NCBI GenBank assembly: GCA_902790215.1 | Contig: CADAQX010000027.1 | Span: 74,376-118,739, forward strand | DNA: 44,364 bases | From: an uncultured Bacteroidota bacterium | Lineage (GTDB): Bacteria; Bacteroidota; Bacteroidia; Bacteroidales; P3 | Direction of reading: 5' to 3' | Part shown: piece by piece, positions 6,081-14,693 of the stretch | Layout: the number at the start of each line of letters is the position of its first letter | Numbering within the stretch: the stretch's first letter is position 1 | The notes under the pieces: generated by a model | What the model was told of the DNA's origin: nothing | What the model saw: the letters and a program-made list of their open reading frames with translations, nothing else | Database searches by the model: none | Position numbers and translations under genes: made by a program

Positions 6081-6088
6081 CAAAAGTA
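6081..6088 (-). promoter_or_regulatory. -7 promoter box of the tRNA-Val operon
   Basis: TACTTTTG followed by C on the minus strand, about 35 bases upstream of tRNA-Val(GAC). The remaining stretch to 6360 is AT-rich intergenic DNA in which I see nothing else. Confidence 0.65.
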
Positions 6089-6383
6089 CGAACATTTTTC
6101 AAATTGACAAAATATTTTTTTAATAAACCACACAACTAGTTGATAATAAACTACTCTTTTTTGCCAAAACTGTTGCTCATGCTGTGCAAAATGCAATGTT
6201 TCACGCTCAAAATAACCAAAAATGAGGCATGTCTCAGCATGGTGAAAATGCGAAATGGTCACCCCTCTTTTTCATCGTGTCATCAATGTGCCATACAGCG
6301 ACGGAGGTGGATTAACTTATGGAAACATAGACTAATTACAAAACGGGTCTGAACAATATTTTATGTATGTCGTTTTTTCTTTG

Positions 6384-6391
6384 TAATTTTG
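6384..6391 (+). promoter_or_regulatory. -7 promoter box ahead of the cobalamin riboswitch
   Basis: TAATTTTG followed by C, with a T-rich upstream region. Transcription would begin within about ten bases, just where the riboswitch sequence starts. Confidence 0.65.
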
Positions 6392-6393
6392 CA

Positions 6394-6592
6394 GCCGGTT
6401 TGGTCGCCATTATGGCGTGAAAAGGGAATGCCGTGAAAATCGGCAACAGTCCCGCTGCTGTAAGCCCTGTAGTGCAGAGACTGAGAATCAAGGCCACTGT
6501 CCGGCAACAAAGCCGTATGGGAAGGCTGAGTCTCCGCAAGGTAAGTCAGAAGACCTGCCAAACCGGCATGTAACCGGCCTCGAGGAAAGGAA
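6394..6592 (+). promoter_or_regulatory. Adenosylcobalamin riboswitch
   Basis: The conserved core of the AdoCbl riboswitch is visible in order: GGGAATGCCGTGAAAATC, GGCAACAGTCCCGCTGCTG, TAAGCCC, GCCACTG, GGGAAGG and the 3' block AGTCAGAAGACCTGCC. It sits between a Bacteroidota promoter and a TonB-dependent receptor, with the likely ribosome-binding region (GAGGAAAGGAACG) directly after it. Translation or transcription of the uptake genes would be repressed when cobalamin is plentiful. Confidence 0.95.
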
Positions 6593-6602
6593 CGTGAACA
6601 GA

Positions 6603-8639
6603 ATGAACATAAAACATATTATAGCCCTATCGGTCTTTACCTGTATGCTGTACACCATCGGTGCAGCACAGGACACGGTGCGCCGTGCTGTGACGCTCCC
6701 TGCCGTGAGCGTCATCCAGACCAATAGCCGTCCTGAGACCATTAAGGCACAAACTCCTACCCAGGTGGCCACATCCGAAAAGATAGAGCGCCTCGGCGAT
6801 GCCCAGCTGAGCGATGTCCTGCGCCGCATGGTGGGTGTGACGCTTAAGGATTATGGTGGGCTGGGTGGCATAAAGACGGTGTCGGCACGTGGGCTGGGCA
6901 GTCAGTTCAGCACCCTGACCATTGACGGAGTCGCTGTCACCGACTGCCAGAACGGACAGGTGGACCTAGGGCGCTACATGCTGGGCAACAGTAGCTATAT
7001 CTCCTTGTCCAATGGCCAAATGGATAATACCCTCAATGCGGCAAGGTCGTTCTCTTCCGGCAGCATTATTAATATGGAGACCCATGAACCGGAGTTCGGC
7101 ACCCGTCCGTTCAATCTCCGCGCCGGGATAGAAGGCGGCTCCTTCGGACTGCTCTCCCCGACACTCTCTTATGAGCAGCGACTTGGGCGAAAGATGTCCC
7201 TCTCGTTGTGGGGCAACTATTTGCGCTCCGAAGGCAACTACCCGTTCACACTTTACTACACTCCCGGGCGTACCGACAGCTGTTCCCGCGAGGTGCGACA
7301 GAACTCGCAGGTGCGGATGGGTACGGCCGACATGAACTTCTTCTACCGTGTCAACAGTAGTGACCGACTGCATGTCAAGGCGCACTATATGAAAGGCTAC
7401 CACGCCCTTCCCGGCCCTGTGATTTACTACACCGTAAAAGGGTCGGAACACAGTGAGGAACAACTCTTCTTCTCGCAGGCACGCTACCGCCATACAGGTG
7501 CTTGCTGGGACTGGCAGTTGCTGGCCAAATACCAGTCTACCGAAGATATCTACGAGGATACTGCGGTCCACAGTATCGGAGTGTTGCACAACGAGTACAA
7601 TCAGCAGGAAACTTATCTGTCGCAGACAGTGCGGTTCCACACTGGCGATGGCAATCAAGACCACTTCTCCCTCAGCTTTTCTGCGGACGAGGCTGTCAAT
7701 CATCTTGTCAGCAACCTGAACCAGCACAACCAGGTGCGGCGGCTGTCCGCTCTCGGAGTCTTGTCGGCAGAATATCTTTTCCACCAGCTTCCCGACTCCA
7801 TCCGTCCACGCATCAATGCCCACCTTCTTGGCACCTGGATTCGTGACAATGAACTGGCCACTGTCTCTGATCCCTATGTACGCCTGTCGCCTTATGTGGG
7901 AATCACTTGGCCAGTGTACCATTTCACTCTGCGTTACTTTTTTAAGGATAACTACCGCGTGCCCAATTTTAATGAGTTATACTACTATACAATCGGCCAC
8001 AATCTGCGCCCGGAGAAAGCCCGGCAGCACAATATCGGTGTCACCTATCATAGCGACCCCATCCGCATTGGCGAGGCCGTCGAAGCGCATACCGCCACAC
8101 TCGACATGTACTACAACCGTGTGAGTGATAAGATTATAGCCATACCTGTGCAGAACATGTTCCTGTGGTCCATGATTAACATGGGGGAGGTGGAGATTGC
8201 TGGCGTCGATGTAACAGCCAATGTGGCTGTCCGCACGATAGCACTCCCCTATAGCCGTATAGACATAAGCCTTGGCTACTCATACCAGTATGCGGTCGAC
8301 CGTACTGACCCCGATGGCAAGACCTATGGGCACCAAATCCCCTACACACCACGCCACAGCGGCAACGCCACTCTCACGGCCTCCACCCCATGGGGCGACA
8401 TAGGCCTGTCCCTCATGCTGGTGGGCGAGCGCTACGCCAAGCAGCAGAACACCCCGGCCTACCGTGTGCCCGGCTATGCCGACCAGGGCGTCACCCTCAG
8501 CCGCTCTTTCGACCTTGGCAAGTGCGAGCTGAGGGCAAAGATACAGGTGCTAAACATCTTCAATGCACAATACGAGGTCGTGAAAAACTACCCCATGATG
8601 GGGCGCAACTACCGCCTCGGCATCACCTTGACAATCTAA
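6603..8639 (+). CDS. btuB: TonB-dependent cobalamin receptor (BtuB-like)
   Basis: 678 residues from ATG 6603. An upstream in-frame extension is riboswitch RNA and is not coding. A signal peptide (MNIKHIIALSVFTCMLYTIG) is followed by a TonB-box/linker region, a plug domain (about residues 40-150: LSDVLRRMVGVTLKDYGG, VSARGLGSQFSTLTIDGV) and a long beta-barrel with alternating aromatic strands ending at TLTI. The position directly behind an AdoCbl riboswitch identifies vitamin B12 or a related corrinoid as the substrate. BtuB-type receptors take corrinoids across the outer membrane using TonB-ExbBD energy. The BtuG-like surface lipoprotein gene follows within 40 bases and is probably cotranscribed. 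Confidence 0.93.
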   Translation: MNIKHIIALSVFTCMLYTIGAAQDTVRRAVTLPAVSVIQTNSRPETIKAQTPTQVATSEKIERLGDAQLSDVLRRMVGVTLKDYGGLGGIKTVSARGLGSQFSTLTIDGVAVTDCQNGQVDLGRYMLGNSSYISLSNGQMDNTLNAARSFSSGSIINMETHEPEFGTRPFNLRAGIEGGSFGLLSPTLSYEQRLGRKMSLSLWGNYLRSEGNYPFTLYYTPGRTDSCSREVRQNSQVRMGTADMNFFYRVNSSDRLHVKAHYMKGYHALPGPVIYYTVKGSEHSEEQLFFSQARYRHTGACWDWQLLAKYQSTEDIYEDTAVHSIGVLHNEYNQQETYLSQTVRFHTGDGNQDHFSLSFSADEAVNHLVSNLNQHNQVRRLSALGVLSAEYLFHQLPDSIRPRINAHLLGTWIRDNELATVSDPYVRLSPYVGITWPVYHFTLRYFFKDNYRVPNFNELYYYTIGHNLRPEKARQHNIGVTYHSDPIRIGEAVEAHTATLDMYYNRVSDKIIAIPVQNMFLWSMINMGEVEIAGVDVTANVAVRTIALPYSRIDISLGYSYQYAVDRTDPDGKTYGHQIPYTPRHSGNATLTASTPWGDIGLSLMLVGERYAKQQNTPAYRVPGYADQGVTLSRSFDLGKCELRAKIQVLNIFNAQYEVVKNYPMMGRNYRLGITLTI

Positions 8640-8677
8640 ATGTAACGAAATAATACATGACCAAAACATCACAACTC

Positions 8678-9733
8678 ATGAACAAGCACTTTCTCACCGT
8701 CTCCCTGCTGGCTGTTATTCTGCTGGCCGGATGCAAAAAAGACCCTGTTCCCACGCCTGTGGATCCCACTCCTTCCACCGCTCCCATCTATCTGCTCAGC
8801 GAAGGCTCCTGGGGCGGAAACGATGCCGAGATAAGCCTCTTGGATAAAAATAGCGACACCGTTGTCCTCGACTGGTTCAGCCGCAATAATGGCCGTGGTC
8901 TCGGCGACCTTGCCCAGGACTTGGTCCACTATGGCAGCTACCTCTACACCGCCGTCTTCAATTCCAACACCATCGAGGTTATCAATCCGCTTACAGGAAA
9001 GAGCATCAAGCAAATCAACATGGGGCAACGCGGCCCCCGCTACATCGTCCCCCTCAATGGTAAGATTTATGTCACCTGCTACGACAAAACCGTCGTGCGT
9101 ATTGACACCGCAACCTTCGCCATCGAGGCCACCTGTCCGCTCAGCGGCATGCAGCCGGAACAGCTCTGTGTCATAGGCGACAACCTGTATGTGTGCAACT
9201 GCTGGCAGTACGATGCCAACGGCGAAGCCATCTATGACAGTACTGTGTCCATTGTCAATCTCGGCACTTTTACCGAGACGGGCAAAATCACCGTGGGGCA
9301 GAATCCGGGCAAAATCAAAGCCCTCGACTCCCACCGCTTCATCGTGGCATGCGCCGGCGACCACCACTCCCCGGTAACAGTCATCGTCGACATCCTCAGC
9401 CAGGAGAAAACACCCCTTTCTGTGTCTGCTACCAACTTCGACATATACAACAACACCATCTACCTCTACAACACCTCCTACGATGCCCAGTGGAACCCGA
9501 CAGCCTCTTTCTACCGTGTCGATGCCACCACCCTGCAGGTTACCCCCATGCTCGAAAGCTACAGCCGCAAACTCTCCTACGCCTATGGCATCAACGTCGA
9601 CCCCGCCACCGGCAACCTCTACATCTGCAACAGCCCCTACACTGCCAGTGCCGATGTCTATGCCTTCCGTCCCGACGGCACAGAAATCCGCCACGTCGAA
9701 GGATGTATCCTCTCGTCAAAAGTCGTCTTCTGA
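8678..9733 (+). CDS. btuG: Surface beta-propeller lipoprotein, BtuG-like
   Basis: 351 residues from ATG 8678, chosen because it gives a compact lipoprotein signal (MNKHFLTVSLLAVILLAGC, Cys 19). ATG 8657 is also possible. After a Pro/Thr linker come repeated beta-propeller blades of the YncE type, with recurring patterns such as YLYTAVFNSNTIEVINPLTG, KIYVTCYDKTVVRIDT, NLYVCNCW and NLYICNSPY. In Bacteroides, BtuG is a seven-bladed propeller that caps BtuB and binds cobalamin tightly. The adjacency to a riboswitch-controlled BtuB makes this the best assignment. The substrate is inferred from context and fold, not proven. Confidence 0.85.
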   Translation: MNKHFLTVSLLAVILLAGCKKDPVPTPVDPTPSTAPIYLLSEGSWGGNDAEISLLDKNSDTVVLDWFSRNNGRGLGDLAQDLVHYGSYLYTAVFNSNTIEVINPLTGKSIKQINMGQRGPRYIVPLNGKIYVTCYDKTVVRIDTATFAIEATCPLSGMQPEQLCVIGDNLYVCNCWQYDANGEAIYDSTVSIVNLGTFTETGKITVGQNPGKIKALDSHRFIVACAGDHHSPVTVIVDILSQEKTPLSVSATNFDIYNNTIYLYNTSYDAQWNPTASFYRVDATTLQVTPMLESYSRKLSYAYGINVDPATGNLYICNSPYTASADVYAFRPDGTEIRHVEGCILSSKVVF

Positions 9734-9742
9734 CAAACTTTT

Positions 9743-9772
9743 TTTGTAATTAAAAAAAAAGTTGTATCTTTG
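9743..9772 (+). promoter_or_regulatory. Promoter of the outer-membrane barrel pair
   Basis: TTTG at 9743-9746, an 18-base spacer, and TATCTTTG at 9765-9772. The barrel genes therefore have their own start of transcription in addition to any readthrough from the cobalamin operon. Confidence 0.65.
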
Positions 9773-9848
9773 CATGTTCAAAACTATGCCCAAAAGCATA
9801 GAAAGAACATGTAAAGAATATTTATTTAGAAATAACAACATATTATAA

Positions 9849-10709
9849 ATGAAAAGGATACTACTTACCTTAGCTTTGGCAGTCCTCACGCTTTCAGCCA
9901 ATGCACAATTCTTTATTAGCGCCAATGTCGGCGGCAATAAGTTCTCAGGCACCACGCATACGCACACACAAATTTCTGTTGTTGCCGACATCGAGTACGA
10001 CACTGTCAACTTCCTCGAGTCCACCACCTCTTTTACGGGTGGTCTGAAAGCTGGCTACAAATTCGGCAAAGCCCAAGTCGGTGTCGCCGGTAGCTATAGT
10101 ATGTACAACTCAATCCACCAACCGCTCGACCCCACACTGGTGCCTATCATTGGCAACATCATGCCCAACTGGGTCTCCTCGGGTGAGATGTCTTCCCATG
10201 GCTCGTCATTCACGGTGGCTCCCTACTTCCGTTACGATGTGCTCACGGCTGGCGATGTATCCCTTTTTATTGAACTCTCGCTTTTCTATACACAGATGCA
10301 GAACCCTACCATCGACACGGCCAAAGTTGACAACCACATGGAAGTAAACGGTGTCCCTGTCGTTACCTCATACTTCACCTGGGATACCGTCGGCGCTCTT
10401 GTTCCGCGCAACTCCACCACCTATGGTGCCCGTGTCACGCCCGGCCTCACCTGGCAGCTCAGCAAGCACTGTGGCATCGATCTCTATCTCGACTTCCTTT
10501 CCTTGGCCTACTCTCAGACCAAATCCATCGACACACGTCTCGACTATAGCTTTAAAGTCTCCGGCACAGGTACCGTTACCTACGACTATACCCTCACCAC
10601 GGTCAACACCTCGTCCACTGATTTCGGTGGTGCTCTCACAGGCACTCCGCTTCTTACCAAACAAGGAGTCAACAACTGGGTACGTGTAGGCTTCAACTTC
10701 ACTTTCTAA
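9849..10709 (+). CDS. Outer-membrane beta-barrel protein, paralogue 1
   Basis: 286 residues with a signal peptide (MKRILLTLALAVLTLSANAQ). The rest alternates beta strands and ends with WVRVGFNFTF, the typical terminal strand with a C-terminal Phe recognised by the BAM machinery. The next gene is a clear paralogue: the same NAQF.ISA..GG start, a shared GARVTPGLTWQLSKHCGIDLYLD segment and the same ending. Function unknown. Likely a small porin-like or OmpW/OmpX-like barrel. Location after the cobalamin genes is suggestive only, because a separate promoter precedes it. Confidence 0.75.
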   Translation: MKRILLTLALAVLTLSANAQFFISANVGGNKFSGTTHTHTQISVVADIEYDTVNFLESTTSFTGGLKAGYKFGKAQVGVAGSYSMYNSIHQPLDPTLVPIIGNIMPNWVSSGEMSSHGSSFTVAPYFRYDVLTAGDVSLFIELSLFYTQMQNPTIDTAKVDNHMEVNGVPVVTSYFTWDTVGALVPRNSTTYGARVTPGLTWQLSKHCGIDLYLDFLSLAYSQTKSIDTRLDYSFKVSGTGTVTYDYTLTTVNTSSTDFGGALTGTPLLTKQGVNNWVRVGFNFTF

Positions 10710-10721
10710 GTTCCCTAAGTC

Positions 10722-11594
10722 ATGAAAAAAGTATTATTCATCATCGCTTTTGTCTCAATAGCTGCATTGGGCAACGCTCAGTTTGTTATCAGTGCACAGC
10801 TTGGGGGAAGCTACTTTAACGGTTCTTCGTCTTCCGAGTTCATTCATCAAACAGTCAGTGCCGAAACGGGTCAAGACACGACTATTCAGGGATTCGGCGA
10901 CACAATCCATTTTGATAAACCGCTCGCTCTCTCCGGGGGAATAAAAATCGGTTATCAAACGCGCAAGATGCAGTTTGGCATTGCAGCCATCTTCTCTTTC
11001 AGCCATGTCTATGCCGAACAGTCCGCTCTCGAATACTACGCTGCCAACCCCAATACCGAAGTTGTCAAGCCTTCAATGGCTGTTAGATACAAGGACTATG
11101 TCGGTTGGTACAAACAATACCGCACCAGCTACAGCATTGCCCCCTATATCCGCTATGAGCTCATCCAGCTCGGTGACGTGACTTTCTTCGCCGAACTCAA
11201 TGGTTATTTCACCAAGGTGAACAACGCCAAGCATCACGACTTCCTCGACTGGTACTATCGCGAAATGCACAATACCATCGACACCTCTTTCGTCATTCCC
11301 GAATCCTCCACTTCCCTCGGTGCCAAAATCGTTCCAGGCCTCAACTGGCAGCTCTCCCCCCATTGCAGTGTCGACCTCTACTTTGACATCATGGCCTTCT
11401 CGTTCGATTACACTACGGTGTACAAACGCACTGTTATCGACGAGTATGACTACACTACACTGCCTCGCGTTCTGGCACGCCGCACCACCATCGATGCCAC
11501 CACCACCAGCACTGAGATGGGCTTCGCTGTCACCGGCTCCCCGCTTCTCTCCAACCGCAACTGGGTGCGCGTGGGATTCAACTACACGTTCTAA
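10722..11594 (+). CDS. Outer-membrane beta-barrel protein, paralogue 2
   Basis: 290 residues, with signal peptide MKKVLFIIAFVSIAALGNAQ and terminal strand WVRVGFNYTF. It begins 12 bases after paralogue 1 and is surely cotranscribed. It shares the central LGAKIVPGLNWQLSPHCSVDLYFDIMAF block and C-terminus with paralogue 1, but the loop regions (residues about 25-60 and 215-260) differ strongly. That is the pattern of a tandem duplication followed by divergence of surface loops. No substrate can be assigned. Confidence 0.75.
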   Translation: MKKVLFIIAFVSIAALGNAQFVISAQLGGSYFNGSSSSEFIHQTVSAETGQDTTIQGFGDTIHFDKPLALSGGIKIGYQTRKMQFGIAAIFSFSHVYAEQSALEYYAANPNTEVVKPSMAVRYKDYVGWYKQYRTSYSIAPYIRYELIQLGDVTFFAELNGYFTKVNNAKHHDFLDWYYREMHNTIDTSFVIPESSTSLGAKIVPGLNWQLSPHCSVDLYFDIMAFSFDYTTVYKRTVIDEYDYTTLPRVLARRTTIDATTTSTEMGFAVTGSPLLSNRNWVRVGFNYTF

Positions 11595-11630
11595 GGATTT
11601 CCCCGATTATTAATCAAATTTGTAATATGT

Positions 11631-11660
11631 GGGGTTGAAATGTTGTTGCGTTTCAACCCC
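11631..11660. terminator. Perfect 10-bp hairpin after the barrel genes
   Basis: GGGGTTGAAA (11631-11640) and TTTCAACCCC (11651-11660) pair perfectly around a ten-base loop. The following TCTCTGTTTC is only moderately T-rich, so it may be a weak terminator or an mRNA-stabilising hairpin between the barrel pair and the next gene. Confidence 0.5.
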
Positions 11661-11679
11661 TCTCTGTTTCCCGCCGACC

Positions 11680-12507
11680 ATGAAAACTGTCCACAACGCC
11701 ATTGCCTTGCTTCTGGCACTGATGCCTCTCATCGCCACGGCACAGCAGCCTGTCGTGCTCCGCTTGGGCGATTGGCTGCCCGACACCGTTGCACTCAGCG
11801 GCAGCGCCCAGGGCATGGCCATCCACAGCAACTGTGCCGTCATGCTACGCCACGGTGGGCAATGCCTTCTCCTCGACCTGAAGCAGCACAGTCTCATAGC
11901 CTCCTATATGCTCGACGGCAACACCACCCATTGCAACAATGCCTCCTTCTCATCCCTCCGCCCTTACGGCGACGACCTCCCTCTGCTGTACGTCTCTGGG
12001 TGCTATGGCGACAAGGCGTGCTACGTCACTCGTCTCACCCGTTCGGGTTCCTCCGTTGTGCAACGTATCTACTACGATAGCGACTGCTTCCCCGTGGCGC
12101 AGGACTGGTGTCTCGACGCCGACAGCAACCGGCTCTATGCCTATGGTGGGCGGAAAGGCGGTCCTATGTTTCTCAAGCAATTCCGTCTCCCGTCCCTGGC
12201 TGCACCCGAAGTGCATCTCTCCGACTCCGACGTGCTGCGCACCATCCCTGTCAACTGTGTCGCCGTGGCGCAGGGCAGCAAAATCAAGGGCGGCCATGCC
12301 TATCTGCCCGATGGTGACCGCCCCGGACACTTCTGGCTGCACATCATCAGCCTTGCCACTGGACAGGAGGTGCACACCATCGACCTCAACCCCATCGGGC
12401 TTGAGCCCGAAGGCATCGACATCCGGGATGGGTGGATTTACGTTAGTTTCCATACCCCCGATCCACGCGACAACCGAATCTATCGTTTCCCAGACCCCAT
12501 AAGATAA
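11680..12507 (+). CDS. Secreted propeller-like protein
   Basis: 275 residues from ATG 11680, which begins a clean signal peptide (MKTVHNAIALLLALMPLIATAQ). The longer upstream frame runs through a hairpin and is unlikely to be used. The mature part has repeated short beta blades: GMAIHSNCAVMLRHGGQCLLLDL, LPLLYVSGCYGDKACYVTRL, RLYAYGG, HFWLHIISLATGQEVHTIDL and WIYVSFHTP, consistent with a propeller or WD-like secreted protein. It carries no lipobox. It could be another ligand-binding accessory of the neighbouring uptake genes, but nothing in the sequence identifies a ligand. Confidence 0.65.
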   Translation: MKTVHNAIALLLALMPLIATAQQPVVLRLGDWLPDTVALSGSAQGMAIHSNCAVMLRHGGQCLLLDLKQHSLIASYMLDGNTTHCNNASFSSLRPYGDDLPLLYVSGCYGDKACYVTRLTRSGSSVVQRIYYDSDCFPVAQDWCLDADSNRLYAYGGRKGGPMFLKQFRLPSLAAPEVHLSDSDVLRTIPVNCVAVAQGSKIKGGHAYLPDGDRPGHFWLHIISLATGQEVHTIDLNPIGLEPEGIDIRDGWIYVSFHTPDPRDNRIYRFPDPIR

Positions 12508-12535
12508 CCTCGCCCTCCCACCCGCAGTCCAACGG

Positions 12536-12748
12536 CTAAAAGTTCAGCAGTGTCTGTGCTGCTGCCGATGTGCCGTAGCCCGCCAACAGCAGGCCAATCA
12601 AATAGGCCAAGGTCTTCAAGGCTATCACCCACCAGGGTGTCGCCGGTTTCGATGCAGACTCCAATGCCTCAAGGGCGTCCAGAGCCTCTTTCTTGTCGTG
12701 TGTGTCCCCGTCCGGAACTGCTCGTGTTTTGCTCATTGCGTTCTTCAT
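12536..12748 (-). CDS. Small single-pass membrane protein
   Basis: 70 residues (ATG 12748; ATG 12736 is also possible). A charged N-terminal half (KTRAVPDGDTHDKKEALDALEAL) is followed by one hydrophobic segment (WWVIALKTLAYLIGLLLAGYG, about residues 39-59). The layout resembles the small membrane proteins ('smalltalk'-like) often found beside DUF6266-type genes in Bacteroidales, but this one is longer than usual. It is the downstream neighbour of the DUF6266-like gene, separated by a hairpin. Function unknown. Confidence 0.5.
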   Translation of the reverse strand: MKNAMSKTRAVPDGDTHDKKEALDALEALESASKPATPWWVIALKTLAYLIGLLLAGYGTSAAAQTLLNF

Positions 12749-12764
12749 ACTAAGTTTAACAAAT

Positions 12765-12792
12765 AGGGAGAGCCCAAGGCTGGACCCTCCCT
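12765..12792 (-). terminator. Hairpin between the DUF6266-like and small membrane genes
   Basis: AGGGAG (12765-12770) pairs with CTCCCT (12787-12792). On the minus strand it is followed by ATTTGTTAAAC. The T-run is poor, so it may only attenuate. Confidence 0.4.
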
Positions 12793-12817
12793 GTGAAAGT
12801 ACAACTCGTGGAGCCTG

Positions 12818-13693
12818 TTAGTTCTGCTCAACAACATCGTCCAGGTTGGGGGTGAGGAACTCGTCCTGGGTCAGGCCGCCGTAGCTCTTCACGGCATTGT
12901 TAAAGGCCGCGCTGGTCTGGTACTGGGCCAGGTAGGAGTTGTTCACCACGAAAAACTGGGTGCTTACCTTGGTGCCGGAGTGAGACTTGCGGCTGTGCAC
13001 AAACGCCACACCGCCGTTCACGGGACCCGACAGGGCCAGGCATCCGTCCACTACGCTGAAGAAAGAGGTCTCCACGATGTCGCTCAGCATTGTGGTGTCG
13101 GCGTTCTCGTCCAATGTTAGCTCAATGGCGTTGATCTCCACGCGGGGGACACCGGTGGCGGCATCCATCATTTGGTGAGCCACAAACACGGTCAGCTGGT
13201 CACCGGACAGCCATCCCGTATTGTTCTGCACGATGGCGTCGCTGAAGGCTTTCAACGTGGTGCTGTTGCCCAGGGTCAAGGAGCCTACGGCAATGTTGCT
13301 CTCGGGGACGTTGTTGTTGCCAAACTCCACCGACACACCCGGCAGCGAGCCACGGGTCACCTGGTAGGCAGCCACAAGACAGCCGCCCTGCAGCGACTGG
13401 TTCTTGGTGAGGTACACGGGGTTGGCGTTCATGTTCGTGCGGACAAACTCGTTGTAGTCGCTCACTCTCTGCGGCTTGCCCTCGAAACTGGGGTGCAGGT
13501 TGCCCTTGAACGACTGGTACACGTGTATGAGGTTGGCAAACTGCATACGGCTCAGCATCTGTGAGCGGGTGCGTACTGGCACTCCTTTCTTGTCGACTTT
13601 CTGTTTTGCGACCGTCTGGCCGTTTACGCGTGCAAAGGTGTAGCTCCCGATAGAGCCACGCAGTCTGGTGTTGATTCCTGTTAAAATAGCCAT
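12818..13693 (-). CDS. DUF6266-like protein
   Basis: 291 residues. It starts MAILTGINTRLRGSIGSYTFARVNGQTVAK, the pattern I associate with the Bacteroidota DUF6266 family (short Gly-rich N-terminus, then QMLSRMQFANLIHVYQSF). No signal peptide or membrane helix is present. The C-terminal half is beta-rich. The biological role of the family is not known; members often lie near small membrane proteins and mobile or phage-like genes. The transcript starts near 13830 (TACTTTTG at 13830-13837, minus) and has a 130-base leader with a branched hairpin. Confidence 0.7.
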   Translation of the reverse strand: MAILTGINTRLRGSIGSYTFARVNGQTVAKQKVDKKGVPVRTRSQMLSRMQFANLIHVYQSFKGNLHPSFEGKPQRVSDYNEFVRTNMNANPVYLTKNQSLQGGCLVAAYQVTRGSLPGVSVEFGNNNVPESNIAVGSLTLGNSTTLKAFSDAIVQNNTGWLSGDQLTVFVAHQMMDAATGVPRVEINAIELTLDENADTTMLSDIVETSFFSVVDGCLALSGPVNGGVAFVHSRKSHSGTKVSTQFFVVNNSYLAQYQTSAAFNNAVKSYGGLTQDEFLTPNLDDVVEQN

Positions 13694-13707
13694 AACTTTT
13701 ACTCTTC

Positions 13708-13748
13708 GGAACCCGCCCGGTCCTTACTCGGGTTTGTTAGTGGGTTCC
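13708..13748 (-). promoter_or_regulatory. Branched leader hairpin of the DUF6266-like gene
   Basis: GGAACCC (13708-13714) pairs with GGGTTCC (13742-13748), with CCCG/CGGG pairing inside. It lies between the -7 box at 13830 and the start codon at 13693. It may be a cis-acting RNA; no known riboswitch core is recognised. Confidence 0.4.
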
Positions 13749-14017
13749 GTTTCCCTCACGGCGGGAATCGCAGCATTATGGCTTCGCGCGCCAGCCGTCT
13801 GCTACAGCTCCGTTGCCCTGAAAGACGCTGCAAAAGTACAGCCGTCAATTCTGACCCTTGCGTCAACTGGTTTCCAGAAGACTCATCCTTCATATAATTT
13901 CCCAAAGATACCGAAGCGTACCTCAGGCTACTCCAAACTACCACTCCAAACCATGCCAAAACCATCCTCTCAACCCGTGAAATTGAGAAAATGGCCGACA
14001 CTTTACAGAAAAGTGGG

Positions 14018-14285
14018 AATTTTATCCCTAATCGATCATCAGGGTTTATGACAGAAGGTGGGTACTATTAAACCCAAATCGGTCATTAGGCCGACTTTTT
14101 TATCCTTTCTCGCTTTTTCAGGTCTTTTTATGCCATATTAGCATTTCTTTCGGCATCTTGTCCACATCCGAAACAAATACTAATCTGTCATAAACCCTAA
14201 CGACCGATTTGGGTTTATCCCATAGTCGGCCGAATGACCGAATGGGGACTATTGCAACACAAATCAGCCCAATGGGTTTATGGCA
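14018..14285. repeat. Cluster of about five degenerate ~30-bp repeats in mixed orientation
   Basis: The shared core is GACCGATTTGGGTTTA with flanks GTCGGCC or GTCATAAACCCT. Copies lie on the minus strand at about 14020-14052 and 14063-14095, and on the plus strand at about 14187-14218, 14225-14252 and 14260-14285. Exact inverted pairs are 14041-14054 with 14185-14198 (14 bp) and 14070-14084 with 14202-14216 (15 bp). The partners keep the same order on both sides, so they cannot all fold into one hairpin. Confidence 0.7.
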
Positions 14286-14693
14286 CTACGGTTTTAATAG
14301 TTTTGTAAAATCGTCAAGACTCACCACGTTGAATGTCGGAAATGGGGATTGGGCTGCATCGGCAAAATGATTGTCGTTGGTGACAATGGCGTCAGCATCG
14401 CATGCAAAGGCACAGTCGGTAAACTTGTTATCGTCATTATCCTGTTTTATTATCCTCAAACGGAAGTAGGGATCTTTCCGGATAACATTTCGCGAGCGGG
14501 ACAGCAGTTTCATGAATAGGTCGGCAGCAACAGGGGAGGCTTTTGCTTTTATAATCTCTTCGTATTCAAGCAATATTTCTGATGAAATGCAGAGCGTGTA
14601 TTCTCCTTGAATAAACTTGTCCAAAAGAAATGCATATTTGCTCTTTGCCCCAAGAATTTGAAGCAGACAGTTGGTGTCGAGTACTATTTTCAT
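14286..14693 (-). CDS. PIN-domain toxin
   Basis: 135 residues covering a complete PIN domain. It begins MKIVLDTNCLLQIL with the first metal-binding Asp at residue 6, has ISSEILLEYEEII in the middle, and ends with the acidic cluster NKFTDCAFACDADAIVTNDNHF. PIN toxins are Mg-dependent ribonucleases that cut tRNA or mRNA. It is most like the 'putative toxin, PIN family' group rather than classic VapC. Its start codon overlaps the stop of the small upstream gene (TAATG), the usual coupling of antitoxin and toxin. Confidence 0.85.
   Translation of the reverse strand: MKIVLDTNCLLQILGAKSKYAFLLDKFIQGEYTLCISSEILLEYEEIIKAKASPVAADLFMKLLSRSRNVIRKDPYFRLRIIKQDNDDNKFTDCAFACDADAIVTNDNHFADAAQSPFPTFNVVSLDDFTKLLKP

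Noticed and set aside
6417-6602. N-terminal extension of the TonB-dependent receptor
   Set aside because: This segment is the cobalamin riboswitch. The signal peptide starts at ATG 6603.
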